The notes: a model not told the origin generated them from the sequence alone. DNA of 62,538 nucleotides from Mycoplasmatales bacterium (GCA_014238225.1 JABABL010000004.1:1-62538), one strand, 5' to 3'. Shown: positions 33,213-50,132, numbered from the stretch's first letter. Made by a program: numbers and translations.

Positions 33213-33896
33213 CTCTGAACTAATTTTATCTATAAAAAAACAATTCTTCTTCTGAAGTGTTTTTATTCTTTTGAGGAATTGTTTGCTTTCTGGAGTTTCT
33301 TCGTAAACTGAATCACTTACAACTTTAATACTGCAAACCCTTTTATTAAGAAAAAATGCTGCTTGCAGAATGCCATTTAATTCCATATCAATTATTTGAT
33401 ACTTCATGTTGTTGTCGTGAATTTTAGGGTTAGGTGCGAATAAATCAGCAGTACCGCAGGAAACATTATTCTTAACTTTTTCATTTTCAAAAATAATTGT
33501 ATTTATAATATTTGATAATTTTACATCTGTGCGAAAACAATATGGTAAATCTGGAATTTCACCTCTTTTATAATTAAATTTTGTTAAATCAACATCGTAT
33601 TGAAAGGATTGTTCCACCAAACAAACATCATTGGAATTTATGCTGGGTGAAACGCTACCACACAACCCTATGTTGATAACGTATTCTGGATCAATGAATT
33701 CATTAAAAATGATAAATCCTGTCGCTGCATTAACTTTACCTATTCCCGTTATTCCTATGAAAACATTATTATTATTGTAAAAAATTTTTCTTTTAACTTC
33801 GCTTTTTACATATTGAGGATTCTCAACTATACTTGCAATTTCCTCTTCTGAAGCTACCAAGAAAAGTATTTTATTTTTATATTCTGTAGTACTCAA
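33192..33896 (-). CDS. mtnN: 5'-methylthioadenosine/S-adenosylhomocysteine nucleosidase
   Basis: Hydrolyses adenine from MTA and SAH, products of methylation and polyamine chemistry. A protein of 234 residues with the family motifs T-G-I-G-K-V-N-A-A near 50, G-L-C-G-S and D-M-E-L near 175, and V-S-D-S later (catalytic Asp). The TTG start lies inside the end of the nadD-yqeK gene (20-base overlap), so translation is coupled. Confidence 0.88.
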   Translation of the reverse strand: MSTTEYKNKILFLVASEEEIASIVENPQYVKSEVKRKIFYNNNNVFIGITGIGKVNAATGFIIFNEFIDPEYVINIGLCGSVSPSINSNDVCLVEQSFQYDVDLTKFNYKRGEIPDLPYCFRTDVKLSNIINTIIFENEKVKNNVSCGTADLFAPNPKIHDNNMKYQIIDMELNGILQAAFFLNKRVCSIKVVSDSVYEETPESKQFLKRIKTLQKKNCFFIDKISSELSMSFD

Positions 33897-34983
33897 ACAT
33901 TTCCCTTTGGTTTTTTGATAATTCTATTTTTTTATCTTCAAAATATTTTTTGGAGGATTTTAATACTGCTAAAAAACCTATCTCTATATTTTTATTCACT
34001 AATTTTCTTAGAAACCTTATGTCTTTGTATTTTCGCCCTTTGTTAATTTTGTCAGCGATATATAGAACTTTCTCGTATGTACTCATATTTTTTTTACCAG
34101 TTGTATGACAAGAAATACTATTTAAAACATCTTTGTTATCCTCTGTATAAGTTCTTTTGATGAAATCCGCGCTTGCATATTGATGAAGAATAGGAAAGGG
34201 TAAGTTTTTGTAAGAGAACAAGTATTCAGACATGTATTTTTTGGTTTTTTTTATTCCCCATTCTTTACTAATATCGTGAAAATATGCGCTTCTTTTGCAA
34301 GCATCCACATCTAAACTATTCTTAATTGCTAATGTAGTTATATAATAAACAACATCTTTTGTGTGTTTTAATCTGGATGCGGAAACATATTCTTTTATGA
34401 TTGATTCACTAAAAGCATTTTTTTTAAAAAATAATTTTCAAGATTCCAAAGGAAGATTATTCTTTCAACTTCCCCTACGAATCATTGTGCTAGAAATATT
34501 AGAAATTTTACAATTCATTATTTCAACATTTGATTTTTTATCATCAATACTTTTATTAGTTTTTTTATATTGAGTTCTTGGAAGGACTAGTAAGTCGGAT
34601 TGTCTTAGAATGTTTTTATAAAAGATTCATTTGTGGAAATCAACAAACTGATCCCCACCTATAATTAATACAAGATTGTCGCCAGGATATTCTTTTTTAT
34701 AATTCTCAATGACTTTGTGTGTAAGTGTTATGGATTTTTTAAATAAATACTTTGTATCAATTTCAATTTTATCTTTATATGCACTTTCCTCCAACATTAT
34801 TTTTATACCTTCCAAGCGCAGTTCTCTTGGTGCATAAGTATAATTAAATTTTTTAAAGGGACTCTCGTTGTCCGGAACAATGATCATTTTGTCTATTTTC
34901 TTCTCAAAAAAAACTTTTTCAATCATCTCTAAATGTCCGTAATGCATGGGGTTAAAACCACCACCGAATATTCCTATATTCAT
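33877..34983 (-). CDS. nadD: Fused nicotinate-nucleotide adenylyltransferase and HD hydrolase (NadD-YqeK)
   Basis: One uninterrupted frame of 368 residues once TGA is Trp. The N-terminal part (about 1-180) is NadD, with G-G-G-F-N-P-M-H-Y-G-H at 7-17 and the late I-S-S-T-M-I-R motif; it makes the dinucleotide of NAD. The C-terminal part (about 190-368) is YqeK, with His207, His236/Asp237 and later metal ligands; YqeK enzymes cleave Ap4A. In Firmicutes these are two adjacent genes. nadE lies elsewhere in the window. Confidence 0.88.
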
Positions 34984-35571
34984 TTAAAGTAAAATATCCT
35001 CCTGTTCGAATTTTTCTATTACGCTATAGTTATCCCTAATTAATAAATTATTTTTTTCTAGATTGGCATATATTTTATTTTCTAAAACTGAGCGTAGGAA
35101 CTTTTTGTTTCCCTTCAATACTCTTATTATGGGATTTACTAAAATGCTATCTATGTGAAGTCTATTAGCTACTCAAATATCTGTTAGAACTTGATTACCC
35201 ATGAAAACCGCTTCTCTTTTTGATACATTAAAATCTTTTAATACTTTTTTAACAGTGCCCAAGAAAGGTTTTTTAGAATTTCCATATTTCCCATCAACAT
35301 TCACTTGTTTGCAGAAAAAATTAACTTTATTCTTAGTATTGTTGGAAACAATAACAAACTTCATATCTAATTCTTGTACTTTTTGAATAAATATTTTTAC
35401 ATCAGGAGTAGGAATTTTTTTATATGGAGAAATCAAAGTATTATCCAAATCAGAAATAAATAACTTTATCCCGTTTCTTTTCAATAATAAAAGATTGACA
35501 TCAGTAAAATGTCTAACATGTAAGCTAGGTCTAAAATAATTTAATATAAAATTCAGCGGGTTGACTGTCAA
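34984..35571 (-). CDS. yqeG: YqeG family HAD-type phosphatase
   Basis: A protein of 195 residues with the HAD nucleophile motif S-D-L-D-N-T-L (Asp41, Asp43), I-V-S-N-N and a late M-G-N-Q-x-x-T-D. The substrate is unknown. The TTG start is well supported: GAGGAG lies about 6 bases upstream and the parC stop 2 bases upstream. It is followed at once by nadD, the same neighbourhood as in Bacillus. Confidence 0.88.
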
Positions 35572-35573
35572 TA

Positions 35574-40218
<4,645 letters not shown>

Positions 40219-40257
40219 ACAATTATACTTAACATTATGAATATATAAAACGACAGT

Positions 40258-40263
40258 TATAAT
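40258..40263 (+). promoter_or_regulatory. -10 box of plsY
   Basis: TATAAT, then 6 bases, then the plsY ATG. It shares a 63-base divergent region with parE. Confidence 0.55.
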
Positions 40264-40269
40264 GTTTTT

Positions 40270-40974
40270 ATGGGTAGTTTATTTATCTTATCAAGCTTTA
40301 TTTTTTTATTAGTAGGATACGCAATAGGAAATCCCAACTATAGTATTTTAATTAGCAGCATTTTCTTCAAAAAAAACATTAGAGAATACAAATCGGGTAA
40401 TCCAGGAGCAACAAATGCAACGAGAATGTTGGGAAAAAAAATTGGATTTTTAATATTAATTCTTGATATTTTAAAACCAGTTGTTGCCGTGGCAATTTGT
40501 CTTGTTATTAGTTTGTATTCTCCCATATCATGATTTAATGATGGGAATATTTTTGTTGCCGGTTTTGGAGCATTGTTAGGACATTGTTTCCCAATTATTC
40601 ATAAATTAAAGGGTGGAAAAGGTGTGGCTTGTTTTTTGGGTTTTGCTTTGATTATCAATCCCGCATTATTTGGAATTTTTATAATTTTCTTTTTTATTTT
40701 CGTGAGAACCACTAAATATGTTTCGGTGTCTAGTGTGATTTCTGTATTCATAGTTTTTATAGTCAGTTGAATACCTGGTTTAAGGCAAGTTTTTTATGGA
40801 TTAACTTTAACAGAACGAGGAGAACAAGAAATCTTTAATCCTTTCTGATTTACTAGTTTGTTGTTGTTGTTTAGTTTTGGAATTATTGCTCTAAAACATT
40901 ATCCAAATTTCAAAAAATTATGATTAAAAGAAGAAAATAAAGTCAGTTTTTCTGGTAAGCACACAAAGCAATAA
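40270..40974 (+). CDS. plsY: Glycerol-3-phosphate acyltransferase PlsY
   Basis: An integral membrane enzyme of 234 residues that acylates glycerol 3-phosphate with acyl phosphate, the first step of phospholipid synthesis. The motifs G-N-P-G-A-T-N and L-K-G-G-K-G-V-A are intact between about six helices. Several Trp are TGA. It is convergent with yneF, with 5 bases between stops. Confidence 0.93.
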
Positions 40975-40979
40975 CATCA

Positions 40980-41204
40980 TTATTTTTTATGCTTTTGAAC
41001 GCTACGCATTACATTTTTAATTTGAGATTCGCTTGGTTTTCTACCCATCGAAGTGTATAGTGCCCTAATCATTGCGGGGTTAATAGGAGGATTTTTTTCC
41101 ATTTGTTTTTCAAATATCTTTTTAACAATAAAAAATGTCGCTACAGCAGTAATAATTACTGCGAGAACTGCGGCAATTATAATTCATCAAAATGGTATCT
41201 CCAT
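40980..41204 (-). CDS. yneF: YneF family (UPF0154) small membrane protein
   Basis: A protein of 74 residues: one membrane helix (about 5-27), then N-P-P-I-N-P-A-M-I-R and M-G-R-K-P-S-E, the UPF0154 signature, and a basic end. Function unknown. The ATG overlaps the aspS stop by one base. Both TGA codons near the start are Trp. Confidence 0.85.
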
Positions 41205-42901
41205 TATTTCTCCGTTTCTTCTTTGGTTTCATGTTTTAGTATACCAAGTTCTTTCAAATATTGGGAGTTTACTGAAGAAGGGCTATTTGTAAGCGGGCAA
41301 ATTCCTGCAGAGTTTTTGGGGAATGCAATAACATCTTTAATACTTTTATTATTAGTCATAATCATTATTAATCTATCCAATCCAAGCCCTATACCTTGAT
41401 GAGGAGGTGTGCCATATTTAAATGCTTCTAGAAAAAATCCAAAATTTTGGTCTATTTCTCTTTGTTCATACTTTAAAATTTCAAAAACTCTTCTTTGCTG
41501 CTCGCCATCTATTATTCTCTCTGAGCCACTTCCTAATTCATATCCATTCAAAATTAAGTCATAGTGAGTACCAAAAATTTCTTCGGGATTTTTAGTGTAT
41601 AAGTCTTCATAATTTATAGGTTTTGTGAAAGGATGGTGAGAAGATTCTAATTGGTTTTCTTTATTTTTTTCAAATAAGGGAAAATTATCGACTCAAGTAA
41701 ATTTGTATTCAGGAACTTCTTCACAAAATAATAATATGTATCGCGTCCTAATTTCGCCTAAACACGCTCTGACTTCTTTTTCCGTACCTTTTGCCACAAA
41801 ACGAAATCTATTCGTGTTATTCTTGTTTTCGAGGGGTAAAATCGAGTATTTTTCACTAATTAATTCTTTCTTGTTTGTTTGAAAACTTGCAAGATTATAG
41901 GAATTAATTATCTTATGAAAAACACTAATCTGCTCTCCTTTCAGGTCAACGTTTTCAAAATCGATGCTTTTTACAAAACACAAATTGCTAGTTCTATCTA
42001 AATCGACTATTTGATAGTCGTACCGCAAATCCGCTTTATCACTGCCATATTTTGACATCATAGTAGAATAATCTATACGATTAAAGCTGACACTTCAATC
42101 TGGATTACAGCTCATTTTGGAAATTATTTTCATCAATTCTTCTAGAAAATTTTGAAATTCTTCGACATCGCAAAAAGAATTTTCAATGTCTAATTGAGTG
42201 AATTCTAACTGACGATCAGCTCTTAAATCCTCATCTCTAAAGGTCTTGCATATTTGAAAGTATTTTTCAATTCCCGATATCATTAATAACTGTTTGAAAA
42301 GTTGTGGTGATTGCGGTAGTGAATAAAATTTATTTAAATAATTTCTAGAGGGTACAATGAAGTCTCTAGCCCCCTCAGGCGTAGAACTATTCAAAATAGG
42401 GGTTTCGATTTCTAGATAACCATTACTTTGAAAATAATTTCTGATTGTATTAGTGATTGCATTCCTTATTCTTAAATTTGATAACATCTGTTCTCTTCGG
42501 ATATCCAAATAACGATATTTCATTCTTGTAGATTCTGAAGACTCATGAATAGAGCATACTTCCATCGGAAGTTCTTTACTAATGGAAATTATATTCATTT
42601 TTTCAGCTAACAATTCAAAATTACCAGTGTCTAGCTTGGGATTGACTGTTTTTCTACACACCACATCACCTGTAAATTGAACAATAGATTCGGATGTTAT
42701 TCTCTTTGCTTTTTCATACAATGAACTATTCTTTGCGAAAACAACTATTTGCAAAAGTCCTGTTCAATCTCTTAGATCAATAAAAATCATCTTAGATAGG
42801 ATCCTTATTTTTTGTACTCATCCAACCACTATTGTGTTATTTTTTGTTTCTTTTATTGCGCCACAATACACATTGCGATATTCGTACTTAGTTTTGTTCA
42901 T
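41204..42901 (-). CDS. aspS: Aspartyl-tRNA synthetase
   Basis: A class II enzyme of 565 residues with an N-terminal OB anticodon domain, motif 2 around F-R-D-E-D-L-R-A-D-R, the bacterial GAD insertion domain and motif 3 G-I-G-L-G-L-D-R. No gatCAB is in the window, so discriminating behaviour is not known. It starts inside hisS (14-base overlap). Some Trp are TGA. Confidence 0.95.
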
Positions 42902-44174
42902 CAATCAAAAATCCGATCATTTCTTCTATTTTTTCGAAGGCAAACTCAGTTTCTTTTTTTGTTTCTAAGTTTTTAACTTTTATAGACTGATTTTCTAAAT
43001 CCTTGTTACCTAGAAAAACAATATTAACTGCCTTTTGTCTTTCTGCATTTTTGTATCCTGCTTTTATGTCTATTTCTGTGTCACTCATAGCAACTCTTAT
43101 TCCGTTTTGTCTAAGAATGGTAGATAGTAAAGTTCCCAAAACATAACTCCCAGAATTTAATAACCCAATGTATAAAAATAGTTTGTTACCGTAATTATCT
43201 TTAGGAAAAGAGTCTTCAATGTGCATTTGTCACAATAGTCTCTCAATACCAATGGAAAAACCTATACCCTCAACTCCTTTGGGACCTCCTATTTCTTCCA
43301 CTAAATGATTGTATCTACCTCCACCCAATAAACTATTGCTTTCATTCTCTTCTCTTGTGCTCACAACTTCAAATATAAAATCATTATAGTAATCTAATCC
43401 CCTCACTAAACGGCTATCCTCTGTGTATTTAATTTGCAAATTATCTAAAAGTAGTTTTATTTCTGCCATTCTAGTCGTCTCTTGTTCCGATAAAAAAGAA
43501 GATATGTTTTTCATATTTCGCAACACGATATTATTTGTGTCTATTTTACAATCCAAAATTTTTAAAGGTGACTTAAGAATGCGATTTTTACAATCTATAC
43601 AGAATGTTTTGATTTGGGAACCAACAAAATCAAGTATGTATTCACAATACTTTTTCTTTGTTTCCTTGCCTCCTATAAAATTAATTTTAAATATTCATTC
43701 CTTAAGCCTTAGCGAAATCAAAAAAGTATTTATCATGCTAATAATTTCAATATCGTTAGCTACATTGTTTTTGTCAAAAATTTCAGCGCCACATTGTCAG
43801 AATTCTCTGTTTCTTCCTTTTTGTGGCCGATCGTATCTAAACATATTTTCTCAATAGGCAATTTTTACCGGTAACTTATGGTCTTCTAGTAATTTATTTT
43901 CAACTACTGAGCGAACTATCCCGGCGGTGGCTTCCGGCCTTAAAGCGAATGTTCTTCCTTTTTTGTCTTGAAAAACAAACATTTCTTTGGAAACAATATC
44001 ACTGTTTTCTCCAATTGTTCTGTTAAATAACTCGGCCATTTCAAAAGTAGGAGTGTTTATTTTGTCAAAACAAAATAAATTGCTGATCTTATCAAAAATA
44101 TAATGAACATTTTGCCAAACAGAAAAAGCAGAAGGTAGTATTTCACTAGTGCCACGTGGTTTTTGGTACTTCAT
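42888..44174 (-). CDS. hisS: Histidyl-tRNA synthetase
   Basis: A protein of 428 residues. P-R-G-T lies near the N-terminus, motif 2 is F-R-Y-D-R-P-Q-K-G-R, L-V-R-G-L-D-Y-Y is the histidine-binding segment, and a C-terminal anticodon domain follows. TAAAAT lies 8 bases before the ATG, so it may be expressed both from relA and from its own promoter. The order relA-hisS-aspS is common in Firmicutes. Confidence 0.95.
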
Positions 44175-44182
44175 TATTTAGG

Positions 44183-44188
44183 ATTTTA
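44183..44188 (-). promoter_or_regulatory. Possible -10 box of hisS-aspS-yneF
   Basis: TAAAAT on the minus strand in the 19-base gap between the relA stop and the hisS ATG, 8 bases from the ATG. Confidence 0.35.
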
Positions 44189-44193
44189 ACATT

Positions 44194-46371
44194 TTAGGAG
44201 TTGTTTCTTTCTACGGAAATCAACTTTGAATATCTTCTTAAGTTTCTCATGATGGTGTTCAAATGTTCTAAATCCTTTACATTAACTTTTAAATTAAATA
44301 TTGCTTGACTTAACTTGAAAATAGGCTTTGATTTCATTTCTGAAATAGTTGCCTTAGCAAAAGATATATTGTTTGTTATTTCCAAGTAGTTATTGCTTTC
44401 TTGCTTAACAACGACCTTTATACTGCTAACATATTCATTATTAATTGTTTTTTCTGTATTCCAAGTTGCTTCCATTCACGATTCAGAATTATTTTCTCGT
44501 GCAATAATTTTTTTAAAATTGGTACATACGTTTCTATGTATTTTAAAGGAATGTTGTTTTGAAATAAGGCCAACTATTAGTTCTCCAGGAATTGGATAAC
44601 AACACTTTGCTATGTCAATTTTCATGTCCTCTCCGCCTTTAACTATAATGTCGTTTTTAAGTTTTGACTTTTTAGAAGCTGTAAAAACAATTTTCTTTTT
44701 GGGTTCACTTTTTAATATTTTGTTAACAAAATAGGTCATTTTAATTGTTCTATTACCCACTTCTTTTAAAAAATGTTCTGTGCTTAAGTATTCTTCTTGC
44801 TTAAGAATCTTTAAAAATTGTTCCTTGTTGGAATATAATGCAGCTAAGTTCTCATTTGCCGCACAAAATTTATCAAATATAGTCTTTCCTTTGTTAATTA
44901 ACGTCTTGTTTGTGTCTTCTTGCTCGGTTCTTAAGTATTTATTGATTACTTTCTGTGCTAAACTAGTTGAAACTTTTGAGAGTCACTCTCTTTTAGGAAA
45001 AGAGTTTTGATTAGTTTTAATCTCCACAACATCCCCGTTATTAATTTGTTTTTCTAATGGAACAAGCTTGTTGTTTATAAATCCACCTGACGCGTGCATT
45101 CCCACTTCTGTATGAACCTTGAATGCGAAATCTAACACAGTGGAACCTCTTTTAAGTGAGAGAACATCCCCATTTGGAGAGAGGGCAAAAATCTGTGATT
45201 CAAAAACTTCGTTATGCATTTCTTTTATATATTCGTCATCCTGCTGAAGCTTAGAGTGACTCTTTTCAAATTCGCTTAACTGCTGAAAAAATCATAGCTT
45301 GTTCTCAATTTGCTTTTGTTCATCCTTAGGATTGTAATTTGTATTTTCCTTATATTGTCAGTGCGAAGCAATTCCTGTTGAAGCAACTTGATTCATTTCC
45401 TCAGTTCTAATTTGTATTTCAACAATTTCCTTATCGATAATTATTGCTGTGTGGAGGGATTGATAAAGATTTCTTTTGGGACGAGAAATGTAATCTTTGA
45501 ATAATTCAATTACGTAGACAAAATTATTTTGAACTAATCCAAAAATTCTATAACAATTGTCTTCTGTATTGGTGACAATTCTCAAGGCTAAAATGTCATG
45601 AATTTCAGAAAATTTTTTATTCTTGTCATTCATCTTTTTGTAAATAGAGTAGATTGATTTTACTCTAGCACTAATGTTAGATTTGATGCTTTTGGAGGAA
45701 ATAACTTCTTTTAGTTGGGCTTCTAATTTTTCTAATGTGTCGTTAACATCAGACACAAAAAATTTTGTCTTTTTTTCTACTTCGTAGTATTTTTTTGGTT
45801 CTAAAGTTTTAAAACATAAATCACTGAATTCACTGCTAACGTCGTGCATACCAACAAGATATGCGATATTTCGGTAAATGTAAAATGTCTCTGTTGCAAT
45901 TCTTTTTTGTTTTGCAGGAGGGAGATATTGTATAGTTCTCATATTGTGTAACCTGTCGGCCAATTTAATCAGTATTACTCTGATGTTGCTTGCCATACTA
46001 ATAATGAGGCGCCTTACATTCAAATAGTCAATATCTGTAGTTCTGTAGCCGGCATTTTTGATCTTAGTCATTTTTTCAACTAAAAAACAAATATCTTCGT
46101 TAAACTCTTTTGTAATGTCTTCGCTCGATACATCTTGATCTTCTACAACATCATGCAGCAGTCCCGCACATATCGTGTTAGGAGAGACACGTCATTTGCT
46201 CAGTTGTAATCCAACAGATCACACATGCACAAAATATTCTTCTCCGCTGGCTCTTTTTTGATTTTTATGTTTGTTGCGAGCATAATTAAAGGCTTTTTTT
46301 ATTAGTTTTATGGAGTTTTCTTTGTGAATGTACTTAGAACATTCGGTGTGCAGTATTTCATAATAGTCCAT
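44194..46371 (-). CDS. relA: Bifunctional (p)ppGpp synthetase/hydrolase RelA/SpoT
   Basis: The stringent-response enzyme, 725 residues. The hydrolase HD domain is intact (H-D-V-V-E-D at 73-78); the synthetase domain has R-V-K-S-I-Y-S-I-Y-K-K, Y-Q-S-L-H-T and E-I-Q-I-R-T; then TGS, conserved-Cys and ACT domains. This is the long bifunctional form. It is followed by hisS and preceded by apt, the usual order with secDF. Confidence 0.94.
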
Positions 46372-46409
46372 GTTGTTGTTATTTTGTAGCACTGGGCACT
46401 ATTAATTTA

Positions 46410-46934
46410 TTAAAGATCTAACAAGTAATGAATCGGAAAGTGAATTTTTGATCTTAATTTCTTTAGTTCTTCCAACTGACCTAAAAATACAGCTGCCACA
46501 ACCTTAGAATTTTCTTTTTCCACTAATTTTCCAGTGTTAACTATGGTTCCTCCTGTTGCAAGAATATCATCAACGATTAAAATTCGTGAATTGGGTTTTA
46601 TATCGTTTTTGTGAATGCATAATTCCGTTTCAGAATACTCTGTTGATACTTTTTCGCAGATATTGGGGCGAGGAAGTTTTCCAGGTTTTCGCACAGGAAC
46701 AAAGGGTATCCCCAACATTAGTGCAAGTGGGCATCCGAATATAAACCCTCTGGACTCAGGACCAACTATTACATCAGGATTATAATTTTTTACCAATTGT
46801 GCCATTTCAACAACAGAATATTGAAATGCTTTTGGTGCTGCTAACAATGGACAAATGTCTTTAAATAAGATTCCTGGTTTAGGAAAATTTTTCACTTCTG
46901 CTATATACAGATTCAAATCTATTTTGCTATTCAT
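46410..46934 (-). CDS. apt: Adenine phosphoribosyltransferase
   Basis: Salvages adenine to AMP with PRPP. A protein of 174 residues. The PRPP loop is V-D-D-I-L-A-T-G-G-T, and F-P-K-P-G-I-L-F-K-D near the N-terminus is typical. Likely to matter in an organism relying on purine salvage. It has its own -10 box 9 bases before the ATG. Confidence 0.95.
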   Translation of the reverse strand: MNSKIDLNLYIAEVKNFPKPGILFKDICPLLAAPKAFQYSVVEMAQLVKNYNPDVIVGPESRGFIFGCPLALMLGIPFVPVRKPGKLPRPNICEKVSTEYSETELCIHKNDIKPNSRILIVDDILATGGTIVNTGKLVEKENSKVVAAVFLGQLEELKKLRSKIHFPIHYLLDL

Positions 46935-46943
46935 ACATTTGTA

Positions 46944-46949
46944 ATTTTA
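46944..46949 (-). promoter_or_regulatory. Possible -10 box of apt
   Basis: TAAAAT on the minus strand in the 49-base gap after secDF, 9 bases from the apt ATG. Confidence 0.35.
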
Positions 46950-46983
46950 CACTTATTTAAAGGTAGTGCTGTTTTTTTCAAGG

Positions 46984-49821
46984 TTATGAATTAATTCCCT
47001 TGAAAGTGTGCTCATCAATTTTTCGTCCTTTTTGTTCTACATTTTTGTTTATTTGTTTTGTTTTGTATAATCAGTATGCTTCAAAACTTATAAGTAGTGG
47101 CATGCTTCAAATTACAGGCAATAATACTCCGATAAACAATGCAATGATTAATGGTCCGGCAATCGAAGCTGTTATAATTGCCAGTGGTATTAAAACACTA
47201 ATCATAATAATTATCATAGATACCGAGAATATAATCAATCAACCTAAATTATCCTTATAAGTTTCATTAACAAGTTGTTTAATGGTTTGCTTAGTAAGCA
47301 CTTCATTTTTCTTCTTCAATAATTTAATTTTTTCGTTAAACGTGGAATACAGAGAAAATTGTGTTATTAGAAGAAATAATGCTACCATCATAAACCCAAC
47401 AACAACAAGTAAAAGTAAAGGGATTTGGAAAATCAACAATAAGCTTATTATTAAACCGAATGAACCTATTAATGAAAGAGTTATCACTAATAATTGAGAT
47501 TTCCTGTATCTAATAATTACAAATAATGCTAAAAATCCAAAGAATATTCCAAAAGCTCTGGCTAATTCAATAGCGGCCATTGAGCCTGTTCCCGGCAAAA
47601 TAACAGTCGCATTTGATACCATGATATCGCCTGGAGGAATACTAAATCTGCCAGCATTGTTGGCTATGGTGCTTCTTATTGTTCCTTCAATATTTCGATC
47701 AGTAGATAAAATGTCAGGAATATTTGTAGTAAAAATTAGTGCATCCCTTTTTAAACCAAAAATATCACCAGAATTTGCTAAAGTGTCTTCTAAAAAGAAT
47801 GTTCCTACTTCAACGCCAGTTACTCGATACACAGTGTTATTAGTAAGAACTTCATTAACTATATCTATAGCTGTTCTTCCATCGGATTGAATTCGGCCAG
47901 ACTCATTATCATTTATTGGTGCCTGCACAAATGAACTGCTTTGTTCGTTATCATAAATAACTATTTGTGCCCCTGGCTGAAAATCTGATTGAGTGTTAAC
48001 ACCAGCCGTAAGGGAAACGATTAATGCAATGATGGCGGCAACGGGAACAATAAATACATATCACATATTCTTGATTTTTATTGCTCATTTCTGTCTTACA
48101 ACTTTATGTTCCTTGTTTTTGTTCGTGCCTTTTTTTTGAAATTTATTTTTGAATCATTTCGTGTAACTAAAACTTCAATATTTTGCTGTTTTATTCATAA
48201 GAGAATTCACTGATAAAGGAAGCAGCAAAAAGGGCAAAAGAATAAATTGGACACCAAAGGAAGCTATTGTACCTGCAAAGATAACAACTGTAAATTCTCT
48301 AACTGGAGTTGTTCCTGAAAGTGTTGTTAAAAATAAAACAACTGAAAAAATGAAGAGAATAACGTGTAAATCAAATGCTTTTCAAATATTAAACTTTAAG
48401 GCGTTTTCCAATGATTTCCTGAAATCCTTGGTAAGGAGATATTCTTTTTTTACTCCTTCAAAAAATATAAATAACCGAGAAAAAACAAAAAGTAACATAA
48501 AAATAAACGCAAATATGCCCACAAAACTATATTGATTGGTGTCAGTGATACCACCGCTAGAAATGAAAACGTTAGAAATTAAAAATGATGCCATGCTAAA
48601 GGATGCGAGTAAAACTGTGCCGATTAAACCTAGTAATGCATATCTGAAAAGAAGTATCAAAACAAGAATAGAAAGAACGATAACTCCACCAATAATGAAA
48701 CCATTCCCGCTTCCCACTGTGAAGATTGCTGGTGTGTTTACCATGCTAACAAGCGAAACCCTATCGCTTAAACTGGAAGCATTTAGAACAGCAAGCGTCT
48801 GTAACAAAGTTTGTTGTGACGCAGTGTTAGTAACCATTCTAATTGAAGTGCTTGGTTCTCCTTCTGATGGGGCTTGAAATCTTCCAATGGATAATAGAAC
48901 GGGTTGATTCGTTTCTCCTGCCCTCAGAGAATTCCCCAAGACACCTATATTACTTAATTCTCCTTCGCCATTAAAATCTTGATCACTTACAGTAACAGTT
49001 GGAATTCCTGAACCGCTTATTGCACGTGCTCTAAAAAGGTTGTCAGGAGTGGCTGATGAAGAATCAGCAGCAGCCACACGCGCAAAATAAAGGGCGATAT
49101 CTCCATTACCCGTATTAGCGGCAGCGAGTTCAATCATAGAATTTCACGCATCGGCATTAGACACATTAAAATTAATTGTGGATCTGTCCGGTTGGTCATC
49201 ACCTGACGCAGGTGTGTCAACGCTTCCAGAAAAACTGTTAGCTGTGATAATGTTAGCACCGTAATAAGAGCTGTCAGCACTTGCGGAAAGTGTATTGTTA
49301 TCAGTAAACAATGACCCTTGACCGTTCCCAAAACCAAGTAAACTGTGTTGAAATAGACTACTGAAAGATTCGTTGTTGTTTGCTGAATTTGAAAGAGAAT
49401 TAATTTCTTGTGTAGTTACATCACCGATAGTAAAAGAAATGGTGTTGTCATTGGCTTGAACAGAAGTTGGATCTATTCGAGCGTCAGGGATTGCATCAGG
49501 TTCCATTGCTTGTAAGTAACTTAAATAATTTCCTGTTATGTTGATTGCTGTTTGCTGATCAAGAGCATAATTTATTTCTTGATTATCATTAGCGTCCTCG
49601 GGAAGCTCTACACGTAAAGATACGTTAACGCCACTACTTAAATTGTAATTTACTCTAGCAGAAGTATCGTTAACTCTTGTTGCACCAACAACAATAGCTG
49701 AAATACCAAGAGCTGCACCAGCAGAAAACATCAAACTTTTTCAATAAAGAGGTCATCGGTTAAATTTAATTTTTTTAGTTGCTTCAACAACTTTTTTGTA
49801 CCACGGTTTATAGTGTTTCAT
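46984..49821 (-). CDS. secDF: Protein-export membrane protein SecDF (fused)
   Basis: One frame of 945 residues, with many TGA-encoded Trp. The first half is SecD-like: one helix, a large Asn/Ser-rich outer domain (about 60-390), then five helices, with an F-F-E-G-V-K-K-E-Y stretch after the fourth. The second half repeats the plan as SecF. Such fusions drive late translocation with the proton gradient. The outer domains are highly divergent from Bacillus, and the D-x-x-x-x motif cannot be located with confidence. Neighbours apt and relA fit mycoplasma gene order. Confidence 0.8.
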
Positions 49822-50075
49822 TATAGTAACTCTTGAAAATCCGAGTAGTCAACTTTCCTATCCGTTATTGTTTCCACGTGTAAATAGTTTTCAACCATGA
49901 ATATGTCAATGGTCATTGCTAAAAAAATTTGTTGTTCTTCTGTTTTTGTAAAGGAATTATTTAGTTTTATTTTTACAAAGTAATTTTTTAAATCACTAAA
50001 GTTTATCTTGTGTCCTTTCAGAACAAAATTTAAAAAAGTGGACTCCAATACTCTAGAAACTTCATTTTTTAACAT
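49821..50075 (-). CDS. Small protein of unknown function upstream of secDF
   Basis: A protein of 84 residues, soluble, mixed charge, mostly helical, no Trp or Cys. I do not recognise it. It has a model promoter (TATAAT, 6 bases, ATG) and its stop overlaps the secDF start in TAATG, so it leads the secDF-apt transcript and is co-translated. Confidence 0.75.
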   Translation of the reverse strand: MLKNEVSRVLESTFLNFVLKGHKINFSDLKNYFVKIKLNNSFTKTEEQQIFLAMTIDIFMVENYLHVETITDRKVDYSDFQELL

Positions 50076-50081
50076 ATGAAT

Positions 50082-50087
50082 ATTATA
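50082..50087 (-). promoter_or_regulatory. -10 box ahead of the secDF operon
   Basis: TATAAT on the minus strand, 6 bases (ATTCAT) before the ATG at 50075, in the 57-base gap after ruvB. Confidence 0.55.
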
Positions 50088-50132
50088 ATTAATTTAATAG
50101 ACAACACATTTAACACACACTATTAAATAATT

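Noticed and set aside
33238-33284. Inverted repeat of 12 pairs (one G-U) with a 23-base loop
   Set aside because: It lies within mtnN coding sequence ahead of its stop, and no T run follows it on the plus strand. As a terminator it would remove the mtnN stop codon.
34627-34983. Separate short nadD gene
   Set aside because: The frame continues through TGA-encoded Trp without TAA or TAG into the HD domain, so it is one fused gene.
41053-41399. Plus-strand hydrophobic frames near 41.1-41.4 kb
   Set aside because: Antisense shadows of yneF and the aspS 3' end, both firmly recognised.
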